A stretch of 64,000 nt of DNA, from positions 2,529,818 through 2,593,817 of the forward strand of contig PTFA01000112.1 in the NCBI GenBank assembly GCA_003342895.1, written 5' to 3'. The position numbers were made by a program, and so were the translations under genes. The notes beneath the pieces are model-generated. The model was not told the DNA's origin, ran no database searches, and saw nothing but the letters and a program-made list of their open reading frames with translations. Below, piece by piece: positions 33,240 to 46,694 of the stretch. Within the stretch, counting starts at the first letter, position 1. Each line of letters starts with the position of its first letter. Source of the stretch: Casuarius casuarius. Lineage: Eukaryota; Chordata; Aves; Casuariiformes; Casuariidae.

Positions 33240-34310
33240 GACCTCACTTGTGAAAAAAGCACGTATTTACATCCCTGAGCAAACTCTTNTAAAGAACATA
33301 CTCACACGCACAAACTGCGCCCCAGAAGCACGCAAGAAAGCTATTTTGAGAGCTCTTTAGACCGGAACGGCAGCATACCAAAGGTGAGCTCCGGTTTTAC
33401 ATCCAATAAGCCATTGCTCCACTCTCTGCACTGACAGCCTGGCCCGAAACAATCCCAGGCCGCTCTCGGGACGCCTGGCCTCGCACCGATCAAGGCTGAA
33501 AGCCCANGAGCTTCACCCAGGGCTGGTTCCAGGGAGGAGCAGCCAGTTTTCTAAGACAATATTTTTCTGGACTTAGCTTTACTGGCATGCCACGGGGAGG
33601 GGAGGGTAATCCTCGTTGTCCGGTGTTTCAGGAACGAGCTGCTTATTTAGCCTAAGGAGAAAGTGTAAAACTGCTGAATGACNACAGCGCAAGGCCTCTG
33701 CAATACAGAAGACGAACTTTGCATTTTCAACCAATGAAAAAAGTGAAACTTTTTTTAGAAGTGAAAGGGCAACTACAGAAGAAACAATTACAAGTGAGAT
33801 TAAGGCATCTACTTCTATTTTTTTGTTATTCTTTTTTCATCTTTGCCTATGTTAGGTCATGAGCTTCAGCAATANTTTTGCTATTCCAAACCAGCCTAAT
33901 CTTATTTATGAACAAGTCTCTAATAGTTACGCTTCTTATTCTGTGCACTAAATGTGCATCTAAAGCTGCCATACCTAAAAATACAAAAGACCTTTTTTCT
34001 TTTTTGGAAAAGTGATATTCCTCAAGGAATTCACATTTGAATCAGGTTCTCTTGTCTTTCTGCTGCTACTATTTAAGGGTAATAACAAACNTGTGTAATT
34101 TAACCTAAAAAAAGAAGACAACAAGAATTCAGTAAANGAACCCAAAAAATCATTAAGGGGATTTCTAAATCCCTGTTTAATGAAGCGTAATAGATTGGGC
34201 TGCTTTATGTTCCTGCTCTCATTTCTTAAGGTAAGCCTGGGTTTTGGTTTTNTTGTTTTTGTATTGTTTCTATAGTTTTAGTAGAGCAAAGCGTTGCCCA
34301 AAAATTTAAG
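33240..34310. other. AT-rich non-coding stretch
   Basis: A small GC-rich patch lies at 33430-33530. The rest is AT-rich with many T runs and several ambiguous bases. No exon or repeat family is recognised. Confidence 0.5.
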
Positions 34311-34329
34311 ACTCCTACAGCATTCCAAT

Positions 34330-34760
34330 GACTGCTGATCCGGATTCAGACTTGAGGCGCTTGGGCCTCCCCTGCTCTCGCTGTGCAGCTCCAGGACAAG
34401 CCTGGGTCCGCCCGGTGCCGTCGGCGGCAGGATGACCCCGAGCCTGCTCTCCGCAGCCTCCCCAGCAGGTCCCCTCCGCTGCCCTGGCCGCTCCCAGCCG
34501 CATCCCTCCCAATCCCCACAAACAGAGGGTTACCTGGGACCTGGAGGTGTTTTCCCGAGTCAGGACACTGAACTAATGCTTGTACGAGTGCCATGGAGGG
34601 AGCAACGGGGCAGGAAAGACGGCAGAGCCCACCGAAGCCACCGCTTTCCAAGGCAGGAAGCCTCGCCAAGCCTCAACGCTACCCTGCTGCGCGCAGGGGC
34701 TGGCCACGGTAATCCCAGACGGGCAACCCAGACATCGGCTCTTTGCTAACAGATTTTCAA
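34330..34760. promoter_or_regulatory. GC-rich pocket
   Basis: GC and CpG content are raised between 34370 and 34720. Overlapping frames of 60-107 codons on both strands have no recognisable domains. Boundaries to AT-rich DNA on both sides are sharp. Confidence 0.25.
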
Positions 34761-34779
34761 CAGCCCAAAGCCCTCTTGC

Positions 34780-36780
34780 CATGTAATTACACCTGTGAAC
34801 AGTTCCCTTAAATGTTTATTTCATTCCTTGATCCCACCAGATTTGAAGGTATGGACACGCAAAGCAGATACCTCAGGAGAAGCAAGGCTGTGACTGAAGA
34901 AAATGAGTAGTCAGTAGTAGCCTGCTGAGCTGAAGCAAGATTTGACTTCACTTTCTTCACTGTGGTTCTCTGTTTTGTTTTTAACCTAAAGCCTTTGCCA
35001 GACATCTGTCCCCTGTACACCAGCCTTTAACAGACCTCGCTCCTCCGTCACTTTTTTTTTTAAAAAAAAGCCTGAAAATCCTAACTTCATTCCCTCCCTC
35101 TGCCTCAGTACATTCCTCCAATTAAGGTTTTTGCAGACAAATTACAAGAATAGAGTTATCGGAGGACATCGAGCAGATCAGAGCAATTCTGGAGGAGGGA
35201 AGAACAGCCTCAGAGCTAAAGACATTAGAGAACGCCATATGGCCGCTTCTGAAATTGGCTTGGCCACCGGTTTTCGTTAAGAGATGACTCCAACCTGTAG
35301 CACTTNAGATAAAATGTGATTCCTGCTGCGATTCTAGTGAGGCATATATTGCAATTGTGAAATTGTTAATAAAAGAAAACAACCNGAATTGCTCACCATC
35401 GCACACCTTTCCACAAACAATAGACATTAAGTATTATATAGTATTGTTGTTGCAAAACTGAAGAATGCATTTTTGCAGCCAGAACTAGTGAGTTGATAAA
35501 ATTAATAAATCATGAATAGGGTGTATTTCCAGGCTAGCAGAGGAAAAGTTATGATATTCACATTTTCCATTAGGACAGGAATTTGCCATTTTTCCTCTCC
35601 AACAATTTTGACCTTTGTTAGGCATGTGGAAAAAGTCTAATTTCATATCCTATTGTCAGTCTCAGGCACCAAAAATTAACTTGCTGGTTTTGCTTTCTTA
35701 CAGCAAATGTTTCAATGAATGCTTTTGAAATGGAAAGTACATAGGAAACTTGCTTAACTCAAAGCTCTTGTTGTGCTGCCTTTCTTTANCCCTGGAGTAA
35801 TTTTTTTTTAAGCAAAGCAAACAGAGGATTTATTAGAATACAGTTTCTTTTGTTTTATTGCTCCATTAATTTTATTTACTTTCAAAGATGTTGCTTTTAT
35901 CAATTTGGTATGAGAGAGAGAAAAACATCAGGAGGAAGCAGCATGACTGTACTTCAAAATGAGGCACTGGGCAGCCCAGGAGCAGGAGATGTCTGAGCCA
36001 TCTGAAANGATCAGTCATATTAAGACAATGCAGTCTTGATAGGTAGCAATTACAGAGTAATAGATAGTCTAAACATTAATCAGAGGGCTCCTGCAACCAC
36101 AGGTTTAGGAGCACGCCTCCACCTTCCAGCGCCGCTGGTACACATGCAAGCTGGCATTACTTAAGGGGGGGATCCCTTTCTCAGCGGTGTTTTGCATTTT
36201 CTATTCCATATCTCTCGAAAGCCTTCTGCATCCCGCGCACATCAGACATCCACAGCAGTCTGTCCAAGCTTCCTACTTGCGGCCTTTTCACTACGGTGTT
36301 TGTCACTCAGTGTGTCTACGTCTTTCACAAAAAATTACCTTTTTCTTGTTGCAGAGCAGAAATAGCTGGATGCTTGGGCAGCTGGAAAGAGGCCATTAGG
36401 ATGAAGAATGTATACTGTTTACCATGTTTACAAACACTTGGGACTATTAAAAAAACAGATACCTTTTCATTTCTGTTTGTATGTGTTTTGTTTTTGCACA
36501 TGATTTTATTTATAACTAGAGAGATATTAGAACTCTAACATGAATAATAATTAATTATAACCTGCAGAAATTTAGTCTTTTTATCTGTTGCAGTCATGGC
36601 TGATTGAACAATGAAGTTTACAATTTCTTAGCTTGATTTTTAGACTTTAAAACCACCATGAAAGAGGTGGATATAGACCCTTCCCCTGCCCTACCTTTCT
36701 CTCTCTCTTTTCCTGCCTCGAGCCCTCGGGGAAGCTAGGGCCAAATTCAAAAGCAGCTCCGGGCAGGAAGGAAGGTTTGG
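34780..36780. other. AT-rich stretch with enhancer-like composition and 3' splice-site patterns
   Basis: CpG is rare. The part from 35440 to 35900 carries many TAATT and ATTTGC-like cores and ACAATTTTGACC. Good pyrimidine tracts end in AG at 35701-35702, 36357-36358 and 36592-36593. The frames that follow are short or closed (36594 onward is closed in all three phases). I cannot support an exon. Non-coding RNA exons are possible. Confidence 0.4.
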
Positions 36781-36794
36781 TGATGGAGAGGACT

Positions 36795-36975
36795 GCGACT
36801 CGTCTCTGTTCAGTCACAAACGTCCTGTGCCATCTTGGGCAAAATTTGTGCCTCAGGTTCCCGTCTGTAAAGTGGCCTAGCTGTCCTTGCTCTCCTCCCA
36901 CCCCTCCAAAAGTACAGAGAGGATAAACACCTAACAAATTATCAGGTGTTAAGACACTCTGAATAAAATGGTGAG
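36795..36975 (+). repeat. MIR-type SINE relic
   Basis: In sense order it shows 'catcttgggcaaaatttgtg', 'cctcaggttcccgtctgtaa', then 'gaggataaacacctaacaaa' and 'gaataaaatggtg'. These correspond to the MIR segments 'accttgggcaagtcact', 'cctcagtttccccatctgtaaaatgg' and 'aggataaatacattaaag' with 'atactatggtga' that I recall for amniotes. Order and spacing are preserved. Confidence 0.75.
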
Positions 36976-36979
36976 AGAA

Positions 36980-39820
36980 GGGACGAAGCACGGAAGTAAT
37001 GACTCAAGATAAACGCAATGGCAGTAATCACTTTGGAAGATGTTTGCAGGTAAACATGCAATGAAGAAAAGGCAAGGCGCCTTCTCCTAAGCCACTGCAG
37101 AAAAACTGACCAGTCTCCCCAGATTTCCTTCTTTAAAGGGCTATTTCTGATCATTTAACCATGCCTCTTTCAACAAAGGAAGAAATATTCTTATCCTAAG
37201 CAATTATGATGATGATAACACCTTGCCAACAACCTAACACTAATTAAAAAACTCCAGAATAAGACAGATGCTCTTGCTAACTGCATCCACCACGCAGCAC
37301 TTTTGAGTAAAGATGTTGCTGTAAGACGCTGCTGTGGACTTTCTTCTTACACAGTACAGAAGACAAGTTGTTTTTTAAGGCAACATCTGTGATAGCATGT
37401 ATTGGATAAAAAAGAAAAAGCAAAGCACCTAACTACAAGAAATGAATGATGATGGAGACCCTGTAAAAGGCCTCTCCTAATGACAAGATATTACTGCACA
37501 GGTTAATGAAAACCAAATACCAATTTAACATGCTAACCTTTGAGCAAATTGAGTTCAACTAATCAAGAGCCTTCCAAAAGGGTATTTTGAACTAAGAGAA
37601 AAGACTGGAAAAATCATTTACATAAGATGGCTGGTAATGGTGCATTTAATGGCACCGATGATAAGGAATTACACTACAGAAATGAGCACATCGTGCAAGA
37701 CCTATTCCCTAAAGCATTTTATGGGACATCTCCACAGAGCCAAATTCCCAGCTGGGGCTCACGCACAACTCCCATGAAAAGCAAGGCAATACCAGACTCT
37801 CCTCAGAATATCCCTCCCCCAAAACTTTAAACAGAAATGACATCCTAAGCCGGACCCCCGGATCACCTTGCCGCACAGAGGGCTCCACAGCAATTTCGAT
37901 AGCAAAGGCAGAGCCCAGCCCCGGACCAGACGACGCATTCCCCTCCCTCAGCTCCTCGGGCAGAAGAGGATATTTCACACCCCAAAGCTGCCTCCTCCCA
38001 AGGGACTCGCACCAATTAGGCCCTGTAAGAGAACGTGACCCCNGTCTGAGGACCTCCCTCTGAACACTACTCCATAAATAAATCCACAAACACTTCTGAC
38101 TTTTTAAAAGGGTATCCACGCTTAGAAAAACTTAGGAAAAACTGCTGCGTATGTATAGGCATACACCAAGGCTGCGTACACATCCGCCCCTCACCTTGTC
38201 CCGAGCACCAACACAGTCTTTAGTTATGTAGGTCTAGCTATGGTCTGGCTCAAGCACAGCAAAACCAGTCTTCATCCCTCTCTAAAACCGAAGGCAGCAC
38301 AACTCTTGGGCATTTACCCAGACAGCTAAATGAGAAGTGGTATTTTCCTATATCACAAAAAAGCCCAACTCCCATAAAGGTAAAAATATGTAGCTGGCTT
38401 CGCACTCTTTACCCACACGCACAGAAACGTCGCTAAGGGGGTTTCTTCTGCTGTCCCCCACAAGCCACATCTGAAAGTCTGCTCTCCGCCGCCACCTCCA
38501 CATCCTCTGCAGATTACTGGAAACAAGTCAGTCTCCAGCTGAGCACCATGCCTGGGATTTACCACTGGCCACTCGCGCTGCGGCAACCGCGAGCTGCAGA
38601 CCCGCATCTGTCAAACGCAGCGGCCTCAAGTACGTGGCTTGGACCGAGTCCAGCATCTCCTAACANGTCCAGGTTTCGATAGATGCAAGATGTTAACATT
38701 ACAGTAAAATTGGGGCACATCATCTTTAGGAAACAACATTTTAGAAGAATATTAAGCTCGTCAATATATTCTCATTGGTAGTATCGCATACTGCAGCGCT
38801 CACACTAGCCTTTTTGAGCAGGATGTAAAAGCAGGCTTTTCTGCCCCGAAGGTTTCTGGTAGAGCAGGAAATGGCTGGCAGCTAACGAGCGCTTGCTTTG
38901 GCAAAGTGAGCAGCACCGCTGGTTTGTGCATTTGCTAATATTCTCAAGCTCCTTAAAAATGACCTAATGCACCAGGCACCTTTGGCTTTGGTAGCGTATC
39001 AGTATTTTCTTCAAGGCCTTCTTAGTCTTGCCAATTAACTGTCCCACAGAAAGACAATGAAGTCATCATCTAAATGAACATTAATACAATATGACTACTG
39101 GAAATAATCGGTACAAACATAAATAAGGAAACTGTAATTGAGCCTATTAAGTAAAACAATACAAGGCCTTTACCTAGGAAAGCATCAGTGATCAACAGGC
39201 TCTACACCTGCAACGAAAGCGTTCCAGATAGTCCACCAAAAAGACATGGTGACCNTGCTCTCAGTTGCACCGCTCACGGGTTGGTCTCACTAGCCTTCAG
39301 CAAATTGTTTCGTTATTTCTAAACCATCATCTGTTAAATTTCACTTTGAAAAGGTACAGAACTATTATAGCAGTGACCTAATGGATGCACATTAGTTCTT
39401 TTTTGAAAGATATCCAGGAAAAAGTGATCAAGAAAAGAGTAGCTAGTCATAGGTACATAAACCTACTTAAAGCTCCTACTTAGGTTTCAATATATCAAGC
39501 TGTAATATACGGAGGGGTTCACAAGCCAGAGACCCTTCTCCCTCGCTCCCCCTTTCATCTCAGCTGAAGTTTCAATACTGTGATCCCTGCTGGCTGCACT
39601 GAAAAAACACTAACCTAAGNGTTTTGGCTAACAGCTGCCTTTCAATCCTTTCATTCTTCTCTTCATTACTCATTCCTGCTTCATTGTCCCAACAATAAGA
39701 AACACATTATGAATCTAAAATTTTCCAGTATTAGGAACCTTGAAATTCATCTGAAAAAAGAGCCCATGGAAATGTGCCTACAGTTAACGAGAGACCCAAA
39801 CCTTCCGCAAAACCATACCT
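36980..39820. other. Mixed non-coding stretch
   Basis: Most of it is AT-rich. GC patches occur at 37845-38050 and 38430-38620. The 136-codon minus-strand frame at 37709-38119 contains an ambiguous base and has no known domain. Nothing else is recognised. Confidence 0.5.
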
Positions 39821-39829
39821 CGCAGTTAA

Positions 39830-39960
39830 GGGATTCCATAATTAGGACATAATTACTCAGCCATATAATGTGTCAAATTATGGAGAATGATTATTTGTTA
39901 AACTACAGATAAAGGGAAGAACGAATAAATCTGGAGCCACAGATAAAGCCAATTAAAGGG
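39830..39960. promoter_or_regulatory. AT-rich block with two identical GATA-type motifs
   Basis: ACAGATAAAG occurs twice in the same orientation (39905-39914 and 39939-39948). Nearby are TAATTAGGACATAATTA, CCATATAATG (one mismatch from a CArG box) and TTATTTGTTAAAC. Identical GATA motifs 34 bases apart inside a homeodomain-rich block suggest an enhancer. This is inferred from motif content only. Confidence 0.3.
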
Positions 39961-39964
39961 AAGT

Positions 39965-42845
39965 CCTTCCCTTCAGCATTCTTCTAACACTTTGGAGACC
40001 GCCGCGCTACCCAGCAGCTAGTTTACATGCACAATTGATGTGATAAAACTTTTACACTATATACATAGCATAAATCCCAGTAGTAAATAATTCAGTACAA
40101 GAAACGGCTGCAAAAAGGGACAGCTGGTGCTGACAACACTATCAGCATCTTTGTTACTACATGACATACAGTCGGTTATGAGTGGAGTAAGATTATGGAG
40201 AAGACGACACAAATTCCAGGTTAAGCCTGGAGTTGTTAAGGGATTTCACTTATTATTTGAATAAGTGCCAGCATCCTTTAGAGCAGTGCTCAAAATGAAA
40301 CTACCTGTCTTCAAAACACACTAAACAGTTCTCTGCATATGAATTTATCAGAGCATGCCAAGAGGACGTCTACAATGCACAGCTGGGAAAGAAAACACGC
40401 CTCTCCGTTTGCTGGAAATTCTGAATCGAGTTATTGCAGAGGACATCATTTGACTAATGAGTTCGGCCAACCCTACCTCTTAATATATGGAGGAATACAA
40501 TACAGGGCAGAAATCCACATAGTCGCTCGCTACCTGCAAAGCAACCGGTCCTGTTAAAACCTTGACCCAAGACAACAGCAGCTTGTCCCGACAGCGGCTG
40601 GCCCACGCTCAAAGTTGCGAGAGGACCCAGCAGAGCGCCGGCGGGCAGGAAGGCTCGGTGGAAACCATAAGGAACAGTAAGAGCAAATGATATAAAAACG
40701 GTCCCGGGGAAGTGCTTCCAAATTGAACGCTATGCACCCTCTGCTTGGTACACGCATTAAAGTCACCCATCAGTTGTTCTCCTTTTCCAGTTCAGGATTT
40801 CGTCCCACTTGAAAGAGCCTACACTGCGGTAAATCGACAGCTACAGCTTCTGCTGGACTTCCTTTCAGGTCCACTGCACCTTGATTTTTCTCCTACCACC
40901 CAGAGCTCATTAAGCCATTAACAGAAGCTGCCCTTTTTGCTGCTTAGTCACGCAAGGTGCAGCACTTCTCCTTACCTGCGCCAAGTCACCAAACCTCTCG
41001 TGGCGAAACACAAAATCAGACCTCAGTCATCGGTCCTCCTCCTGCCACTCCTTACGCAGCAGTGCAACCTGCGCCCTGATACAGCTTCAGCAACACGATC
41101 CACNCCTAAGTTTAAGCGTGACCTATAAATACAGCCTTAATATTCAGTTGGCATAGATAAAAATGAAGGAAGGAATTAGGTAAAGTACACTGAAAACAAC
41201 CAGTGGCAAGTATGGTATCTNCCATCTTACGTAATAGCAATCATTACACTCTCTTTCAAAGAAGCTGAGCTGTAAAAAGGCCCTAGTGTCATCTTTTTCT
41301 GCACAATAATGTAACACTGACTTTCTAAACAAAAGAAAGTGTATTTTCTGACCCAAATCAGAAAGATGGATTATGGCCATTTTAGAGGCCCTGAAAATAC
41401 TGTTCCATGAATGCAACACTGGGCCACACTGCTCAGAGTGGAAAATTCAAATAAGGATGAATTGAGTCAACCTAATCTCTTAACTGAGGTACAAGATGGG
41501 GGATCAACAGATGAGGGCTCTAGTGCCAGCACCTGAGCCATGTGCCCAGCAGCAGTATTTACCCAGTTTACAGAAGTGCTGAACAAAAGAAGAAAAACAT
41601 TATCCGAAATGGCATGTGTACATAAAAGATAAAGTTCCACTAATGTCAGTGCTTTTAAAGCAATCGCTTCATCAGTATTTACTTTTTAAATATTACACTG
41701 ACATTTTAATTTGCCAAAATCTACAAGAAACTCCCCAAAACCCCAAATCTGCATTATCAAAACATTGATGTAACAGCGGCGAAAAGTTTCAAAGACATAT
41801 TCAAAGTGGGTAAACAAGAGCCGATTTGTGTAACAAATGCCCAAGCTAGCCAGAAGGAAAAACACTGAAAGCAAAGAACTCCACCCTTCAAGTACTAGTG
41901 CAGGAATGAAAATCAGTTTTTATAATATCCATTAGTCACCTAACTTTCCATGTACCATGGAGGAGTAATTCAAAGCCTCTTGAAGTCAAGATTTTCAGGG
42001 CAATCCCTGCAAAGGGGGCTGGGAAGCAGGAATCGTTCTGCAGCTTCCTTCTGACCCCAGACACGGTTAGAGTCACCAAGCCAGGGCACTGCAGCTGCAG
42101 GAAGAAGTGTCTTAAAACTTCATTGCTATGCAAAATTAAAAGCAATTTGTGAAAATTAAGTTTCAAAAGAGTTTTAAACCTCATGCTAAGGAGGCATTTC
42201 AGTTGCTGCTGCAGTGACCACTGTCACTTTTCCACATCTGAACACCAGCAGACCCAGAACCCCTGGAGGTTTGCTCAAAAAAACGTAATTTCTTGTATTC
42301 ACAAATAAGAGAACTTCCAATAATTATGAACAATATGGGACATATTACTAAAAGCTGAGTAGCTTTTTAGTTATTTCTAAAGGACCCTAGAAAAACCATG
42401 TACCCAGGGCCATGCAAATGCCCTTCTCATTCTGGTTAACACACCATCAAAATCCCACTTGCCTTTTCATAAGCCCAAANAGCCTCTAGATCCCTCAAAT
42501 GACACTTGTATCTTCTGGTCCAAATAGGAAACCTGTATATTTAAACTTGATACATTTCAAAAGGAAATCAGAAGGGCTGAATTTCTGTATTTATAAACAT
42601 TTTCTAAAGACGTCCATACCTCAGAAACACAAAGTTTTCTCAGGTTATCTGTTACCTTTCAGGGGACAGCTTGCTTCCACTAAATGAGAAGCGCACACAC
42701 TNTAAACTAAACCGCTCCTGAAATGCACATGGCATTTAGATATTTTACTTAATGTGTGAACAGCAGCACTACAAGCTAAGACAGCTAAATGTCTATTACA
42801 CAACTTGTGCCGTACTACACTATCAAATTCAACAGCACTGAGCAC
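39965..42845. other. Mostly AT-rich non-coding stretch
   Basis: A GC patch lies at 40590-40650. At 40970-41010 a string resembling 'gccaagtcaccaaacctctc' weakly recalls a MIR core. An octamer ATGCAAAT lies at 42412-42419. No exon or clear repeat is recognised. Confidence 0.5.
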
Positions 42846-42854
42846 ACCGCCCAA

Positions 42855-43250
42855 GCCTGATTTATTGCAGCTAATTGCTAATTAGGGTTATTTNTGAAGC
42901 ACTGCTGTTTGCATTGCACCAGATTTGCACTTGGGGAGAAAACAGGATTTACAAGGTCAGAACGAAGTTTAAACATTTGTATACAGACTGTTTCGCTGCA
43001 CTCGGTATCACTGAAAGGTCTTNGCAATTTGAAGACAACAGTATTTACACATGTGATGTTATTGCAAATGGGCACTCCCAACTTGGTGTAAAGCAGTTAT
43101 TACCATGCAAAAAATTTAGAGCAGGATTGCAATGGTTACGGAGACAGCTTTCTAATTAAATGATGGTAGTAATATCACTATGCTTCCACATACTACATTA
43201 AAAATTGAACGCTACCTCACTAATAATGCACTGTTCATTTGCATCATNTA
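42855..43250. promoter_or_regulatory. AT-rich, POU/homeobox-motif-rich block
   Basis: Low CpG, with GCTAATTGCTAATTAGGG near 42871-42888, repeated TTTGCA-type strings, GTTTAAAC at 42968-42975, TCTAATTAAATGATGG near 43151 and an intact octamer ATTTGCAT at 43237-43244. A 94-codon plus-strand frame (42875-43159) crosses it but contains two ambiguous bases and matches nothing. The motif density suggests an enhancer, and this is inference. Confidence 0.3.
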
Positions 43251-43254
43251 AAGA

Positions 43255-45900
43255 TCCTACCTAGCAGTATTAGCTATGGAGCATCGCTTTATTAACCGCT
43301 ACCACGCACATCTCCCGACCCGTCCCACGGCCAGCCAGCACCAAGCAGAGCCCACCAGTAACACACGGAGGTCCAGTTTTTCAAGCTCCTGACTCTTAAG
43401 ACCCATTCAAGCATTGTTAGTCACAGGGTGAGTCTCACGACCAAAACTGAGCTTTTACTTTCAGAAATCAAATCCCACCCTAGACAATTCCAATTTTAAC
43501 ATCAACCCTCTTTACGCACCATGGCNGTATCTCACCTCCATTCAGGTCTCACCAACCCCAGTAATCTAAAGTTAGGGCATGATTTTTTTGCCGGTTGCCT
43601 AGAAAGTTTCCCAAGCCAGGGTTTCCATTGAGGAAAAACACTGAAAGTCAAACAGCTAGGTTACAAGCAACAGATTTTATGATGGACTCCATGGGCTACA
43701 AAGCCACAAATTTAAAACCCACGAGATCAGAGAAGGCTGAAAACCAAGGCAGTTATTCCTGTTTGGAGTACTCTCCCCCACCGACACGCTGCCACGGAGC
43801 TGACCAGCCTGCCGGGCACCAGCAGAGACGGGACGTCGCGGGGGCGCCGGGGCCCCCACACAGCAGGAGCGGCCGCCCCAACCTGCGCTGTGGGTGAGCT
43901 ACGCCAAGGGAGCGACGAAGAACGGAAGAGGACAAACCTGACTGCCAGGACCAAAATTCAGCTGCAGCAGTCAGTACTTTAACTGACTTGATTGACTATA
44001 AAAGTGGACTATGAAAGAGTATTGCAAAATACAATCCCTTCAAAAATAAGGCTTCAGGTTGGTTAGACTGGATGCAGGACACTTGCATGCACGTAGCGCA
44101 GAACCGACTGACTACAGCGAGAAAGTATGAAGGCAAGTGACCCCTAATCAAGAAAACATGACGTGCCTAGACTTACCAAAGCTTTCTCTTGAATTATGAC
44201 CTTAGCTCAGATTTGTTTTTATGATTTGCTATAACTCTTTCCAAATCTTCCCTAATTATTAGCTGTATCAGCAGTACAAGAGCCATATGAAAGATAGTAC
44301 ACTGTTGTTTTTAATTTCAAGAGACCAATTGCATTTCCAAATGTACTGCTAGCATAATCCAGTCAGGCTGTGCCTTCATAAATCCAGTGCATTTTCCTGA
44401 CATATTATCCCAGAGATGAAGAGAGCCGGTATGAAATCTCAGAGGAGGGGGATCCACAGCAGGATCCATGACTTCATGGACTGTAACACAGAGTTATTCT
44501 TAAATGTTAACATCAAGAAACAAAAATGTGGTTCTTTCTATGCCTTCCCAAGGAGACTGCTCAGAGAGCTTGCTTTNGGTAGGAATGAAGAACTTCAGTC
44601 TTTTCCACATCCCTAGAAATATATTTGTATTTTGGCAGCATTTGGGAGCCTGAATCTAGGGGCTCCCGAAGTGGAGCAGCTCCCACTGCAGCAAGTGCTA
44701 CACAACCAGGACAAACATTTTTCCAGCCCCAAAGCATGTATGCTACGGTAATCAGTTCTTCCCTTAGCGTGGGGACACAGTTCCCAATGGCGTTTTAATG
44801 GAAAATATATTTACATCNATAGAAGGCTGCTTACAGACCAGCTGTTCCTTCCTGCTCTCCACTTTGTTTTTAAAGGAAAGCCGCACTTCTCCTTCCTATC
44901 CTCCCCCACCAGCTTTCTACAAGTACAAAGGGATCGCAGCACACGCCAAGGGTCAGACCTCTTCAGCGCGAGCTGACGGGAAGGCGGCGGGATGCCACGG
45001 GAGTTGGTGTTTTCCCCTCTATTACACCACATAATACAGCTTCTTTGCTATTTTGAATAATCCTACTTATTTAACACATGCCCTCAGAAAGGACCCGCAC
45101 CATCGCGAGTTTGGGCTCCACAACAGCCACACGCCTCAAGAGCATCAGCCGATTTCAGAAGCCGACCAACGAACGCAAGATGCACCGACCAGCAGCAGGC
45201 CAGCCCCGCGCTCCAGCCGTGCTCTCCCTGCCATGGCAAGGGACAAGCGCCAGCGCAATCCTCCCCCAAAACACACACGAAACCGCACAGGCTCAGCCCG
45301 CGTGCTGCTCGGAGGTGATCGACTCGGGGCATCGAGTCTGACCTCAGGACCTCTCAGGAGAAGTGACTTTGAGGAAGCACTGGGAGGTGGGAAGGGTAGA
45401 AAGACATCGCAGGAAATAGTTATTCTCCTGACTCAAGGAAAAATCCAGCTCTGTTTGGAAATTATGAGCAAACCCTTAAATCCCCTCCGCTTTTGCTTGC
45501 TCCACCCTGTTATGGAGCATTCTGTTTTACCAGTGCAAAAGCTGTCCTTGAGGCAGGCTGCACATGTTCCTACTGCATCCAGCAGCATGGACCTTTTTTA
45601 AAGCCTTGTGGGCATTGCTACAACATAAATGTGCAGACTGAGAGCAATTACTTCTGACTGCACTAATGAGGCAGGCATGCTGTTTCTGTACTATATATAC
45701 ATTATACACAAATTTCATTTAACAAGTATCTTGGCTATGATGTAAACCCATCCCAACTCAATTTGTTTGCACACATTTGGACTGAAGATTAAAATTAATG
45801 GAAAGCTATAATAAATAAAAGAACTCCTGCTAGTCTGTGTGAATGTTCAAGAAAGCAAGGGGAAGAAACACTTAATTCCCCCATAACCTCAGCACAGAGT
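43255..45900. other. Non-coding stretch with GC patches
   Basis: GC patches occur at 43780-43910, 44940-45000 and 45090-45360. The last carries a 182-codon plus-strand frame (45053-45601) and an overlapping frame in another phase, neither recognisable. The remainder is AT-rich. Confidence 0.45.
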
Positions 45901-45943
45901 TTACNGATTCCCAAACAGCCATGCAGGCACCATGTATTGACTT

Positions 45944-46026
45944 GGGGGGGGGAAGGGGGGACACCCAGAATGGAGGAATTTCTCCATTCATCAGGCAATT
46001 TTCCCTCTCGGTACAGAGGGGGGGGG
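45944..46026 (+). repeat. Poly-G runs
   Basis: There are nine G at 45944-45952, six G at 45955-45960 and nine G at 46018-46026. The runs may favour G-quadruplex or triplex structures and are error-prone in sequencing. No element is attached. Confidence 0.75.
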
Positions 46027-46199
46027 CTAATGCACGTAAATCCCCGGTTCATCAAGACGTGAATAGACCTTTTGTTGCAGTCTATTACAGTTATAAGGAT
46101 TCTGGCCACGCTTCTCTCACCGTCGCCATCCCCTCCAAAGAGGAAGGTAGAGCTTAAAACACAGAAACAGATCAAGATTCAACACACGGCTCAAAGAGC

Positions 46200-46640
46200 C
46201 CGGCTGCACCAGGGGAAAAAAAAGCAGCAACCGCCAGCCCCTTTTCAGGGCCTTGCGCCACCGCTTTTGACAAGTTTTACCCCGGCAGCTGACATGCGGC
46301 CCGGGTGTCCCCTGCAGATGTGCGGCTCTGCTGCACAGCGGGCGCCTGCAGCCCTGGCGCCCCTCCAGCCCCGCTGTGTGACAGGAACAAAAGGCGAAGC
46401 TGGAAGCCCTCAGCTACAGCGCAGCTCTAAATGATTTAGTGACCACGGCATCCAGACCTTGGCAGCAGCTGCTGCTTTAAAGGGACACTGCCCCGGAGCC
46501 AGCGAAGCACAGAGGCAGGCTTTTCCACGTTAGATTTGAAGAGTTCTGCCCAAAACTGAAGCGGTTCCGGACATGTCAAGCGCAGAGGGTGGGGCAATGG
46601 GAAGGGACAGGACAGGCAGGGACCGTCATCAAAAGCTGCT
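46200..46640. promoter_or_regulatory. GC-rich pocket
   Basis: GC-rich, with moderate CpG between 46240 and 46420. Frames of 71-120 codons run through it on both strands without recognisable domains. A GGACATGTC string at 46569-46577 is close to a p53 half-site, but no second half-site lies near it. Confidence 0.25.
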
Positions 46641-46694
46641 GGCGCAAACAAGCCAAAAAAGGCCTGAACGACCCTCTAGCAGAGCATCCCCCAT

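Larger units (their letters stand above)
31270..33240. promoter_or_regulatory. Cluster of CpG-rich patches
   Basis: CpG-rich patches at 31850-32020, 32220-32345, 32560-32760 and 33090-33220 are separated by AT-rich and simple-repeat DNA. Frames up to 188 codons occur on both strands, but several run through the poly-T/CT tract or contain ambiguous bases. None resembles a known protein. Regulatory or simply GC-rich neutral DNA are both possible. Confidence 0.3.

Noticed and set aside
40965..41015. Possible MIR core ('gccaagtcaccaaacctctc')
   Set aside because: The match is short and lacks the 'ctgtaaaatgg' segment that should follow.
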